Below, piece after piece: positions 25,866-35,100 of a DNA stretch of 64,000 nt (position 1 is its first letter; every line of letters starts with the position of its first letter). The position numbers were made by a program, and so were the translations under genes. Source of the stretch: Franconibacter pulveris DSM 19144. Lineage in GTDB: Bacteria; Pseudomonadota; Gammaproteobacteria; Enterobacterales; Enterobacteriaceae. Under the pieces are notes generated by a model. The model made no database searches, was not told the DNA's origin, and worked only from the letters and a program-made list of their open reading frames with translations. The stretch covers positions 1-64,000 of the forward strand of contig JHYZ01000020.1 of NCBI GenBank assembly GCA_000621185.1, written 5' to 3'.

Positions 25866-27566
25866 ATGAAGCCTGTTAAACGTCTGCACCTGTCAACGGA
25901 TGAGGTGCATCTGGTTGATGTGAATATGGTGCTTGAGCTGAACAACTGCGGGCGCGGATTTATCACGGTGGAAACTGACACCGACTACACCGGCAAGCTT
26001 GTGCGGCTTGATGTGGGATACAGCGATTTAGTGTTGCGCTGGTTCACCGGTTATGTGGAGCGCTCGCAGCCCGCCGAAAAAGGTTTCCAGCGTCTTTTTG
26101 TGCGTGAGCTGGTCGGCGTGTTTGAGCGCGGCTGGCCGTGTTCATTCCAGCACCCCACCCTGCGCGAAATTGCCAGCTGGCTGACGGAACACAGCGGCAT
26201 CACGGTGACGGTGCCGGATGCTGACTACAGCGACAAGCCCATTCCGCACTTCACCCATTCCGGCACGGGCTTCCAGCTGCTGGATAATCTGGGGCGCGCT
26301 TTCGGGATTAACGATTACGTGTGGTATCAGCTGCCGGATGGTTCGCTGTATCTGGGCGGCGCAGAAAGGGCGCTGTTTGCCGGGCGACCCGTCGAAATTC
26401 CGGCAGACTTCAACCAGGGCGCGGCAGGTGGTAACACCATGACCATTCCTCTGGTGCAGACCCTGCGGCCCGGCGTGGAGGTGAACGGCGAGCGGGTAAC
26501 AAAAGTAAACCTGCAAAATGACAACATGGCCATCACCTGGACGCCGCGCAACAAGGCCACCGGCAAGCCGTTGCAGAAATCCCCGGCGCAGCGCCAGATT
26601 GAAACCCATTACCCGGAGCTGGCGTCCGGGCTGCATCTGCCGAAGTTCGCCAGGGTGGTGGCGCACAGTGAGCCGGTGACAAGCGGCAATTTTGCCGATC
26701 CGTTCCGCCCGCGCTATGCCGTTGATGTGCAGCTGCTTGACGCAGACGGCAAGCCGGATAACAACACGCCGGTCTATTCCGCCGTACCGCTGCCGGTGCC
26801 GATGGCTGGCAATGATTCCGGTCTTTTTCAGTTTCCGCCAGAAGGGACGCTGGTAGAGGTGGGCTTTACCGGTGGCCGGGCAGATAAACCTTTTATCCGC
26901 CAGACCGTGGCGGACGGCACAAGCCTGCCGGATGTGAAGCCGGGCGAGCAGCTGCAACAGCAGCGCGAAGAAGTATCGCAGCGGGTAACGCAGGCCGGTG
27001 ACTGGGAGCGCAAGACCGACCAGGCCATCCGCGAAACCTCTATGATCCGCAAGGTGACCGCAGACCAGGAAAGCCGCGAGCTGGTCAGCCGCGAAACCAC
27101 GATTAAGGCCACCGATAAAACCACGGTACTGGGTACGGTCACGCTGATGGCCGGAGCCGTTCAGCATGTGGCCACCGGCGATTATGCCATCGCAGCCAGC
27201 GGAAAGTTTCTGGCCCGCGTGGAGGGTGATGCCGAAACGGAGATTGACGGCCAGCAGACCACACGCGTTAAGGGGAACATCGAGACGCAGACCGGGGGCG
27301 GGCTTGTTGAGAAAATCGCGCAGCTGCGCAAAAGCATTGCTGCAGGTGGTCAGCAAATCATGGGGCCAACGGTGCATATCGGCAGCGAGGGCGTAAACAC
27401 GTTACAGATGATGCTGGAAACCATAGACCTGCTGGCGCAGCTGGCCAGCCAGTGCGCCAGTCATTCGCACCCTGGCACCGGCGCACCGACCAGCGCCGCA
27501 GATTTTACCCGGACGGCCACGCAGGCCACGCAGACCCGCAGTAAGTACGAAAAAATAATCGCCTGA
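25866..27566 (+). CDS. Fused tail hub and spike protein (gpD+gpV/VgrG-like)
   Basis: Protein of 566 residues. The N-terminal 200 or so residues look like a baseplate hub (gp27/gpD-like). The middle (about 255-355) looks like an OB-fold spike base with a YSAVPLPVPMAGNDSG segment and a GTLVEVGFTGG motif. The C-terminus is repetitive and beta-like, ending in a HSHPGTG motif. In P2 gpV an HxH motif at the spike tip binds iron; HSH here may do the same (inference). P2 encodes hub and spike separately; here they are one chain. Confidence 0.75.
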   Translation: MKPVKRLHLSTDEVHLVDVNMVLELNNCGRGFITVETDTDYTGKLVRLDVGYSDLVLRWFTGYVERSQPAEKGFQRLFVRELVGVFERGWPCSFQHPTLREIASWLTEHSGITVTVPDADYSDKPIPHFTHSGTGFQLLDNLGRAFGINDYVWYQLPDGSLYLGGAERALFAGRPVEIPADFNQGAAGGNTMTIPLVQTLRPGVEVNGERVTKVNLQNDNMAITWTPRNKATGKPLQKSPAQRQIETHYPELASGLHLPKFARVVAHSEPVTSGNFADPFRPRYAVDVQLLDADGKPDNNTPVYSAVPLPVPMAGNDSGLFQFPPEGTLVEVGFTGGRADKPFIRQTVADGTSLPDVKPGEQLQQQREEVSQRVTQAGDWERKTDQAIRETSMIRKVTADQESRELVSRETTIKATDKTTVLGTVTLMAGAVQHVATGDYAIAASGKFLARVEGDAETEIDGQQTTRVKGNIETQTGGGLVEKIAQLRKSIAAGGQQIMGPTVHIGSEGVNTLQMMLETIDLLAQLASQCASHSHPGTGAPTSAADFTRTATQATQTRSKYEKIIA

Positions 27567-27578
27567 CCCACATCACAC

Positions 27579-27604
27579 AGCCCGCCGCAGCGCGGGCTTT
27601 TTTA
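27579..27604 (+). terminator. Terminator of the late tail operon
   Basis: AGCCCGC (27579-27585) pairs with GCGGGCT (27592-27598) around a 6-nt loop, followed by a run of six T, 12 bases after the stop of the hub-spike gene. Confidence 0.85.
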
Positions 27605-28181
27605 CGCCCGTCATAAACCCGCACAGAACGCACCACGGCGCACGCAGCCGCCAGACCACGCACCGCCACCCCTTAAACCGATCGCGCCCGCCTCGTTGCG
27701 CTGGCGCAGCCGCAGCCCCACAAAATAAAACGTTCGCAGACAAAAACGGCACTACACCGCACCCGCCTGCAAGTTTTGGATCGCAAAAATTTTTCAGTTT
27801 TGTTTTTTTACAAACGGTATCGCCAGCCCGCGCCGCCACTGGGCCTTTGCGTGAAAACGCAAAATGAAAAGATTGAAAAGAATTTCACTTTTTTTCAGTT
27901 TCAAGGATCTGAAAAGGATCTGGCTAAAAGTGCAAGTGCAGGAAATATAAAGATAAAATTAATTTTACGTCACTTTGGGAGGATCGATAGGGGCGGGCGT
28001 GACCAGCAATAAAACAGCCCACGATTCCAGGCGTGGCGCGGGCTGTGGCGGTATGGCGGAAAAACTGAAAACTGAAATCTTATGCGAGCGCGCTACTACA
28101 TCAGCAATAGTTCATTGCTTAAAAGCAGGTGGACATAAAACGCAGCCGGGTGGACGCGAAGTGGACATGGTCAAAGAAAAA
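27605..28181. other. Non-coding phage end, candidate cos region
   Basis: About 580 bp without a supported gene. The first 170 bp are strongly C-rich on the plus strand, then AT-rich with poly-A/T tracts (27785-27965). At 28014-28046 is a long inverted repeat (ACAGCCC/GGGCTGT with inner CACG/CGTG). Within it, GGCGTGGCG at 28030-28038 equals the first nine bases of the 186 cos site as I remember it (P2 differs at one base). In HP1 the cos site also lies near attP. On the minus strand the same repeat is followed by TTTTATT, so it could instead be a terminator. Three GTGGAC motifs at 28127-28168 are candidate integrase arm sites. Confidence 0.45.
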
Positions 28182-28205
28182 GGGGCTACGCTTGCGCGTA
28201 ACCCC
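28182..28205 (-). terminator. tmRNA terminator (phage-derived)
   Basis: On the minus strand GGGGTTACGC pairs with GCGTAGCCCC (one mismatch) around a 4-nt loop and is followed by TTTTT. It begins 11 bases after the CCA end of tmRNA. Since it lies inside the prophage, the phage supplies the terminator of the interrupted host gene. Confidence 0.85.
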
Positions 28206-28212
28206 TTGTTTT

Positions 28213-28260
28213 ATTTGGTGGAGCTGGCGGGAGTTGAACCCGCGTCCGAAATTCCTACAT
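28213..28260 (-). repeat. Proximal att repeat inside ssrA
   Basis: Identical to 1-48. It covers the last 45 nt of tmRNA plus three bases. Integration between the two copies restored a complete ssrA on this side. Confidence 0.9.
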
Positions 28261-28580
28261 CCTCGGTACTACATGCTTAGTCTGGTCTTTACATTCGCCT
28301 GGCAGCTGCGGACAGACACGCCACTACCAGACTAGCCTGATTAGTTTTAACGCTTCAACCCCAGGCAGGGCATCCGCGCGATCTCTTTTGGGTTTGACCT
28401 CTCTTGATCCCCGTCCTAAGAGCGGAGGCTAGGGAGAGAGGGCTCTGAGCAGGTTATTAAGCTGCTAAAGCGTAGTTTTCGTCGTTTGCGACTATGTTTT
28501 TGCGGTTTTTTTACGAGGCCTACCGCACCTCGGCATGCACCTTGGGTTTCGCGAATCCCGTCGAATCCAGAATCAGCCCC
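28216..28580 (-). ncRNA. ssrA: tmRNA (10Sa RNA)
   Basis: Intact one-piece tmRNA of 365 nt. The 5' end reads GGGGCTGATTCTGGATTCGA and the 3' end ends in the CCAGCTCCACCA acceptor/T-arm region. The tag reading frame (28457-28489, minus strand) encodes ANDENYALAA, as in E. coli, then TAA TAA. With SmpB it rescues stalled ribosomes and tags proteins for degradation. The last 45 nt lie in the att repeat and come from the phage copy after integration. Confidence 0.98.
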
Positions 28581-28595
28581 AGAAGTGTAACGCTA

Positions 28596-28601
28596 AGTAT
28601 A
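28596..28601 (-). promoter_or_regulatory. ssrA extended -10 promoter
   Basis: On the minus strand TGCTATACT, an extended -10 (TGn plus TATACT), ends 15 bases before the tmRNA 5' end. No convincing -35 was found. Confidence 0.6.
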
Positions 28602-29199
28602 GCAGAAACCGCAGGCGCCACGCCAGTCCATATCGCTACGACTTTCAGGCGACAAAAGGGCGTTTTTTTAACCACGACTTGCGTACTTAAAAAACAATCA
28701 ATTATCTCGGAATTATCTTAATAATAACGCAACGGCAAAATATATTGTATTTTTGATAACCCTGAAATAACTGGTATTAATTATTTCTACAGTGGTAAGC
28801 GATATATTTTTACGTTTCTTTAAGTTTCGGTGATTTTATTCAAACGGTGACGATTCCAGAATGAATTAATTAACCCTATATAAATTATTAAGCCTCTCTG
28901 AAACAGATAAGCGGAGCGACGATTCAGCGCACGTTTTTTTGCTTTTTATTCGAAAAAAACGCGTCGCAACGTTGATGAAATCTGAAACGTTGATTATACA
29001 TTTCAATATGTAACTTTTTTACCGTTTCGCTTAAGTAAATTTAAATCATACATAAAACAATAAGTTATACATTTTCGTCTCCCGCCAGGAATGACCCGTA
29101 TGTGTAGTGTCTCTTAAGAGGTACCGCAGGTTCGCTGACGTGATTTTTTCGCGTCATTGTCGCGCGCAGTAATGTTTTTACAGCGAGAGGAAATAAGTA
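28602..29199 (+). promoter_or_regulatory. AT-rich upstream region of the adhesin gene
   Basis: About 600 bp without a supported gene, clearly more AT-rich than its neighbours, as in regions bound by H-NS. The best promoter seen is TTGATG (28972-28977), a 17-bp spacer and TATACA (28995-29000), giving a 5' leader of roughly 190 nt. Several short T-runs and A-runs are present. The gene start at 29200 has a good ribosome site (GAGAGGAA). Confidence 0.4.
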
Positions 29200-32100
29200 A
29201 TGGCCGTGCAAAATAGCCTTCCCGGCACCGTAGATGTCCTTAACCAGCAAACAGGGGATGTGGTCATTCATTATTCCCAAAGCGCTGACCGAATTGTAAA
29301 TTTAACCCAGACCAGCGTAGTAAGAATTAATGCCTCGCCGGAGTCCGTTAATTCTTATGAGCGACAAGGCAACGACCTGATTGTCCATATGCGGGATGGC
29401 ACTACCGTTCGATATCAAAACTTTTTCCGCCTGGATGCGGAAGGCTTGCACAGCGAACTTGTCTTCCAGGATGAGCAGGGCGTGCATCACGCGCTGTTTC
29501 CTTTCGCAACCGATGCGGGCCCGGCGACTGCCGAGGCTATTGTTCCCACGTTCGCAGATACCACAACGGAGGCGCTGATTGGCTCAGAAGGCGTCTCTAC
29601 CGCTGCGGTGCTGGGCGGCGTGGCCGCCGTGGCGGGGATTGCAGGTATCGCGATTGCCGCAGGAGGTAGCGGTGGCGGTGGCGGCGACAACGATAACAAC
29701 ACGGGCGGCGGCGACAATGGAACTGGCGGCGGCAATAACGGCGGAACTGGCGGCGACAATGGAACTGGCGGCGGTGATAACGGCGGGACAGGCGGCGACA
29801 GCGGAAATGGCGACGGCACCGGCGGCGGCGACAACGGCAACGGCAACGACAACGGCAACGGCGGCAACGGCGGTACCGAAAACCCACTGCCGACAGACGA
29901 TCCGCCGCTTCCTTCAACGCTTATCGTTAACCCGATTACTGACGATAACATCATCAACGCTCAGGAACGCACGCAGGATATCGTCGTTTCGGGCCGTACC
30001 GAGGCGGATAACGCCGGTCTGACGGTGGTCATCACGCTCGGCGGCGTGACTTACAGCGCCGTGGTCAACAGCGACGGCACCTGGAGCGCAACCCTGCCCG
30101 CCGCGGCGTTGCAGGCATTGGCCGATGGCAGCAACCCTCTCACGGTCACGCTGGTAGACGCCAACGGCTTGCCGACCACCCAGACCATCGACCTGACGGT
30201 GGACGCCACCGCGCCGACGCTGGAGCTGACCGATTTCACGCCAGCGGGCGTGCTGGATGCCAGCCAGGCCGCCAGCGATAAGCTGGTGCGCGGCTACACC
30301 TCAGCGCAGGACGCCGGGCAAACCGTTACGCTGACGCTAAACGATCAAACCTACACCGCGGTAGTCAACGCCGACGGCAGCTGGCAGACTACGATTCCTG
30401 CCGCCGCGCTTCAGGGCCTGACCGAAGGCCAGCAGTACACGCTTGGCTTCAGCCTTACCGATGCGGCGGGCAACACCACCACCGCAGAGCAATCCTTCAC
30501 GGTTAACTTCACCGTACCGGTCGTCACCATTGACCCGGTGGGCGGCGACAACGCGCTGAACAATGCCGATCTGCAACTCTCGCAAATCGTCACTGGCGAC
30601 ACGCAGAATATTCCGGTGGAATCGCTGATTACCCTGACGCTGGGCGCGCGGGTTTACTACGCCCGCGTGCTGGGCGACGGCAGCTGGAGCGCCATTATTC
30701 CGGCGGCGGATTTCCAGGCGCTGCAGGATGGCACGGTCACGCTGACCGCCACCGCGCTGCTGCCCAATAACACCACCGTGGATATCACCTCCAGCATCAC
30801 CATCGACCGCGCCCAGACGGGCATCGCCATCGCCATTCTCTCAACGGACGACAACCTCAACGCGGCGGAGTCGACCCAGCCGCTGGAAGTGCGCGGCCTT
30901 ACCACCGTAAGCGGTCCGGGCGTTGTCGTGCAGGTGAGCCTGAACGGCAAAGTGTATAACGCGGTGGTCGATAACGCAGGCAACTGGAGCGCCACCATTC
31001 CGCCGGAGGATCTGGCGCTGTTGCAGGACGGCCCGCGCGATATTACGGCAACCGTGGTGCTGAATGACCAGAGCGCGCAGGATGTGCGCACGCTGAATGT
31101 CGCCATCAACCATCTGCCGCAGCCGGTGGTGAACACGCCGTTCGGCGACGGGCTGCTGAGCGCGGGTGAAATCCAGCAGGATCAGACCATCAGCGGCAAC
31201 ACCGGCGTGACCGGCAGCGGCCAGAGCGTAGCGGTGCAGGTAGGCGGCCAGAATTACACCGCGCCGGTGGATAACGAAGGCAACTGGGCGATTATCGTAC
31301 CCGCAAGCCAGCTGCAAACGCTGCCGCAGGGCGAGGTGCCGGTGACGGTGGTCGTCACGGATAGCGCAGGCAACATCGGCAACACGACGGTTACCGCCAC
31401 GCTGGACACCACGCCGCCGCTGCTGAGCGTGCTGCCGCTGACCAGTGACGGCAAGCTGAACGCCGAGGAGTTGACCACCACCCAGACCCTGAGCGGCATC
31501 AGCACCGAGCCGGGCCAGACGGTGACAGTGACGCTCAACAACCAGACCTACACTGCGGTCGTGGGCGACGATGGCCGCTGGCAGATTGACCTGCCCGCAG
31601 AGGCGCTGGTCGTACTTGGCACCGGCGACTATCCGCTGGTGGCGAGCATTAGCGATGCCGCGGGCAACGTGACCGCCGTCACCCAGACCATTAGCGTAAA
31701 AGCCTCGCAGCCGGTCGTTAACGTTAACCCGCTCACCGACGACAACGTGCTGGATGGCGCAGAGATCAAAACCGCGCAAACCCTGACCGGCAGCGTAACC
31801 GACGCGGCGCCAGGCAGCACCGTTACCGTCTCTTTCGGCGGCTGGTCGCAGAGCGTAACGGTAGACGCCAGCAACAACTGGCGCGTTGACGTGCCGGTGA
31901 CCGTCTTGCAGGCGCTGAGCGAAGGGGTGAACACGCTCCAGGTGAGCGTGACCGACACCTTCAACCAGTCTGTCACCATTCCTTATCCGGTGACGGTAGA
32001 CACCACCACCGACGCGGTGGCGATCAGCATTATCTCTGCCGATGATTATCTGAACCGCGTAGAGGCGGGTTCGCCGCTGATTATCCAGGGCACCAGCGCC

Positions 32101-35100
32101 GGCCTGCCGGTCGGCACCGCGGTGACGGTGACTTTCAATAACGCCACCTATAACGCGACCGTTGACGCCAGCGGCAACTGGCAGACGGAAATCCCGTCCG
32201 CAGCCCTGCTGGCTATCACCACCGATGGCGCTTATACCGTGCAGGCGACGGCGCAGCTCCCGGACGGCACGGTTACCGATCTCCACACCCTGAATGTCTT
32301 AATTAATAACCTGCCGGAAGTGACTTCAGCGCCGCTCTTCGGCGACGGCGTGCTTAGCGCTGGCGAAGCCGGACAGGATCAGGTCATCACCGGCACAACC
32401 GGCAACGCGGGGGCAGGGCAGAGCGTGAGCGTCACGCTGGGCGGCCAGGTTTACCAGGGCACGGTGGACAGCGAAGGCAACTGGAGCGTAACGGTGCCAT
32501 CGGGCGCGCTGAGCGGCCTGACCGAAGCGCAGTCGCCGGTGCCAGTGCTGGTTTCCGTCACCGATGCGGCGGGCAACGCCGATACGCTGGATACCCAGTT
32601 CACCGTTGACGTTACGCCACCGCAGGTTAGCGTCAGCGCGTTTGCCGGTGACGATTTCCTGAACATCGCCGAAGCGGGCGTTGAGCAGACGCTGACAGGC
32701 GTTGCGGCAGGGGCAGAAGTCGGTTCGCCTGTGGTGGTGACTATCAACGGCGCAACCCTGAACGGAACGGTAACGGGCGCAGGCGGCGAATGGACGGTAA
32801 CGGTGCCGGCGGAAGTGTTGCAGTCGCTGCCGAACGGCCAGGCGGTCTTTAACGTGACCGCGAGCGACGCCGCAGGCAACAGCGCCACCACCACGCATAC
32901 CATCAGCGTGGCGGCGGATGCGACTCGTCCGCCGCTCCTTACCATTAACCCGGTGACCAACAACAACATCATCGACGCCGCTGAGCGCGACGCGGGCGTG
33001 ACGCTGACCGGCACCACGCTTAACGTACAGGCGGGCCAGCAGGTTACCGTCACGCTTGGGCCGCTGCTGTCCTGGACCGGCGTGGTCGACGCCGACGGCA
33101 ACTGGGCGGTCACCGTCCCGGCGAGCGCGCTGGCGGGGCTTAATAATGGCAGCTATACGCTGGACGTTTCCGTTACCGACGCGGCGGGCAACCCGGCAAC
33201 CGACAGCCGTGATTTCACCGTCAACACCGATCTCAGCGCTATCGTTGTCACACCGCTGACCGGCGACGACAGCGTAGGGCTTGGCGATATCGCCAGCGGC
33301 CTGACTATCAGCGGCGCGACGGTAAACGTTGAGCCGCAAAGCCAGATTATCGTCACGCTGAACGGCAAACAGTACACCGCCACGGTACAGGAGGGCGGTG
33401 TCTGGAGCGTTATCGTGCCGCAGACGGACGCCGCGCTTATCAGCGACGGCACCATCACCCTCAGCGCGTCAACCGTGGATGCGGCAGGCAATGCGGTCTC
33501 CACCACCCATGATTTCACGCTGATCACCACCGCGCTGCCGGTTGTCACCTTGAACACGCCGTTTACCGATGGGGTGCTGAGCGCTGCGGAAGCGAACGCA
33601 GGCGGTACGCTTGGCGGCTCTACCGGCGTGACAGGGGCAGGCCAGACGGTCACTGTGCTTATCGGGCAAACAGAATACCCGGCGACGGTGGACGCCAGCG
33701 GCAACTGGTCGCTGACGCTTGCGCCGCAAGTGCTTCAGGCGCTCGGCGACGGCACGCTGCCGCTGACCATCACCGCGACCGACGTCGCAGGCAACCAGAA
33801 CGTGCTGCAAAGTTCGCTGGTGGTCGATAAAACCGCGCCGGCGCTCACCATCAACGACCTGACCGATGACAACATCGTTAACGGCATTGAAGTGACGCAG
33901 CCGCTGCAAATCACCGGCACGGCGACCTATGACCCGGCGAACCCGCAGCAGGTGGTCGTGCAGGTCAACGGCCAGACCTATACCGGGCTGGTGCTGAGCG
34001 ACAACACCTGGAGCGTCACGCTGCCTGCGGGCGCGCTGAGCGGGGCGATTGACGGGCCGGTCGCGGTGACCGCGACGGTCACCGATTTCGCCGGCAACAG
34101 CACGACCGAGACCGTCAGCTTTACGCTCGACGCTTCGCCGCTGAACGCCCCTGTGCTGCAAATCGACCCTGTCACTGGCGACGATTTCCTGAACGCCGCT
34201 GAAGTGGGCGTGGCCTTCACCCTTACCGGCACCACCGAGCGGGTGGAAGCCGGGCAGATCGTTCGCGTTACGATCAACGGCCAGACCTACGAAGGCGCGG
34301 TGCAGGAAGGCGGCGCGTGGAGCGTAGAAATTCCGGCCTCCGCCACCACCGGCATTCCTGACGGTTCGCTGCCGATAAGCGTGACGGTGACCGATCTTGC
34401 CGGCAACCCGATCACCGTCGATCGTCCGGTGAACGTCGTGGCGCAGCCAGGATCATTGCCGCAGCTAACGGTGGATGTTGTCGCGCAGGACGATGTGATC
34501 AACGCCGCCGAGCGCGGCGCGGATCTCACCCTCACCGGCACCTCGCAGAACCTCGCGGCCGGTACGCCGGTTACCGTCACCTTCAACGACATCACCTATA
34601 ACACCACTACCGATGCAAACGGGCTGTGGAGCGTGCTCATTCCCGCCTCTGCGCTGGCAGGGCTTACCGACGGCGTAACCTACACCATCACCGTCACGGC
34701 CACTGACGCGGCGCAGAATCCGGCGGTGACAACCCAGGATGTGCTGGCCGATTTCAGCGGCCCGGCTATCGCTATCACTCCGGGCAACGTCTTTGACGAT
34801 GGCCTGCTGAACGTGGCCGAATCGGCGGTGGATCAGCTGCTTACCGGCACCACCGCGCCGGGCGCGAACGTCGTACTGCTGGTGGACGGCCAGCCGATTA
34901 CCACTGCGGTTGTGGCGAACGAAGAGGGCAACTGGACGCTGGTCATCCCGGCGGCGCAGTTGCAGGCGCTATCAGGCGACGGCGTGGTATTAACCGTGCA
35001 GGCGACGGATGCCCAGGGCAACGTCAGCACGTCGCCGATAACGGTGAATGTAGGCAACGATGTGCTGCCGACGCTGACCGTTAACCCCATTTCCGGCGAC

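Larger units (their letters stand above)
1..28260. mobile_element. P2/HP1-like temperate myophage prophage in ssrA
   Basis: The prophage is bounded by a direct repeat of the tmRNA 3' end (1-48 and 28213-28260), giving a core-to-core length of 28,212 bp. Between the repeats are all modules expected of a P2/HP1-type myophage: integrase, repressor, early and replication genes, ogr-like activator, portal/terminase, scaffold/capsid, tail completion, contractile tail, lysis, tape measure, baseplate and fibres. No frameshifted or truncated structural gene was noticed, so it may be functional. The left repeat is cut by the window edge, so the repeat could extend further. The contractile-tail families resemble HP1/K139 more than P2 proper; this is family recognition, not alignment. 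Confidence 0.95.

Noticed and set aside
27573-27839. 88-residue minus-strand frame at the prophage end
   Set aside because: It covers the tail-operon terminator and the C-rich non-coding block; composition is not protein-like.
27975-28280. Reading frame ending in an ELAGVEPASEIPTSSV-like peptide
   Set aside because: The end is the translated 3' part of tmRNA, a well-known false gene product, and the start has no good ribosome site.
28494-28721. 75-residue frame across the 5' end of tmRNA
   Set aside because: It is a shadow of ssrA and its promoter; no ribosome site or family.
28602-29199. Possible small gene upstream of the adhesin
   Set aside because: Only short frames without ribosome sites; AT-rich regulatory region is more likely.
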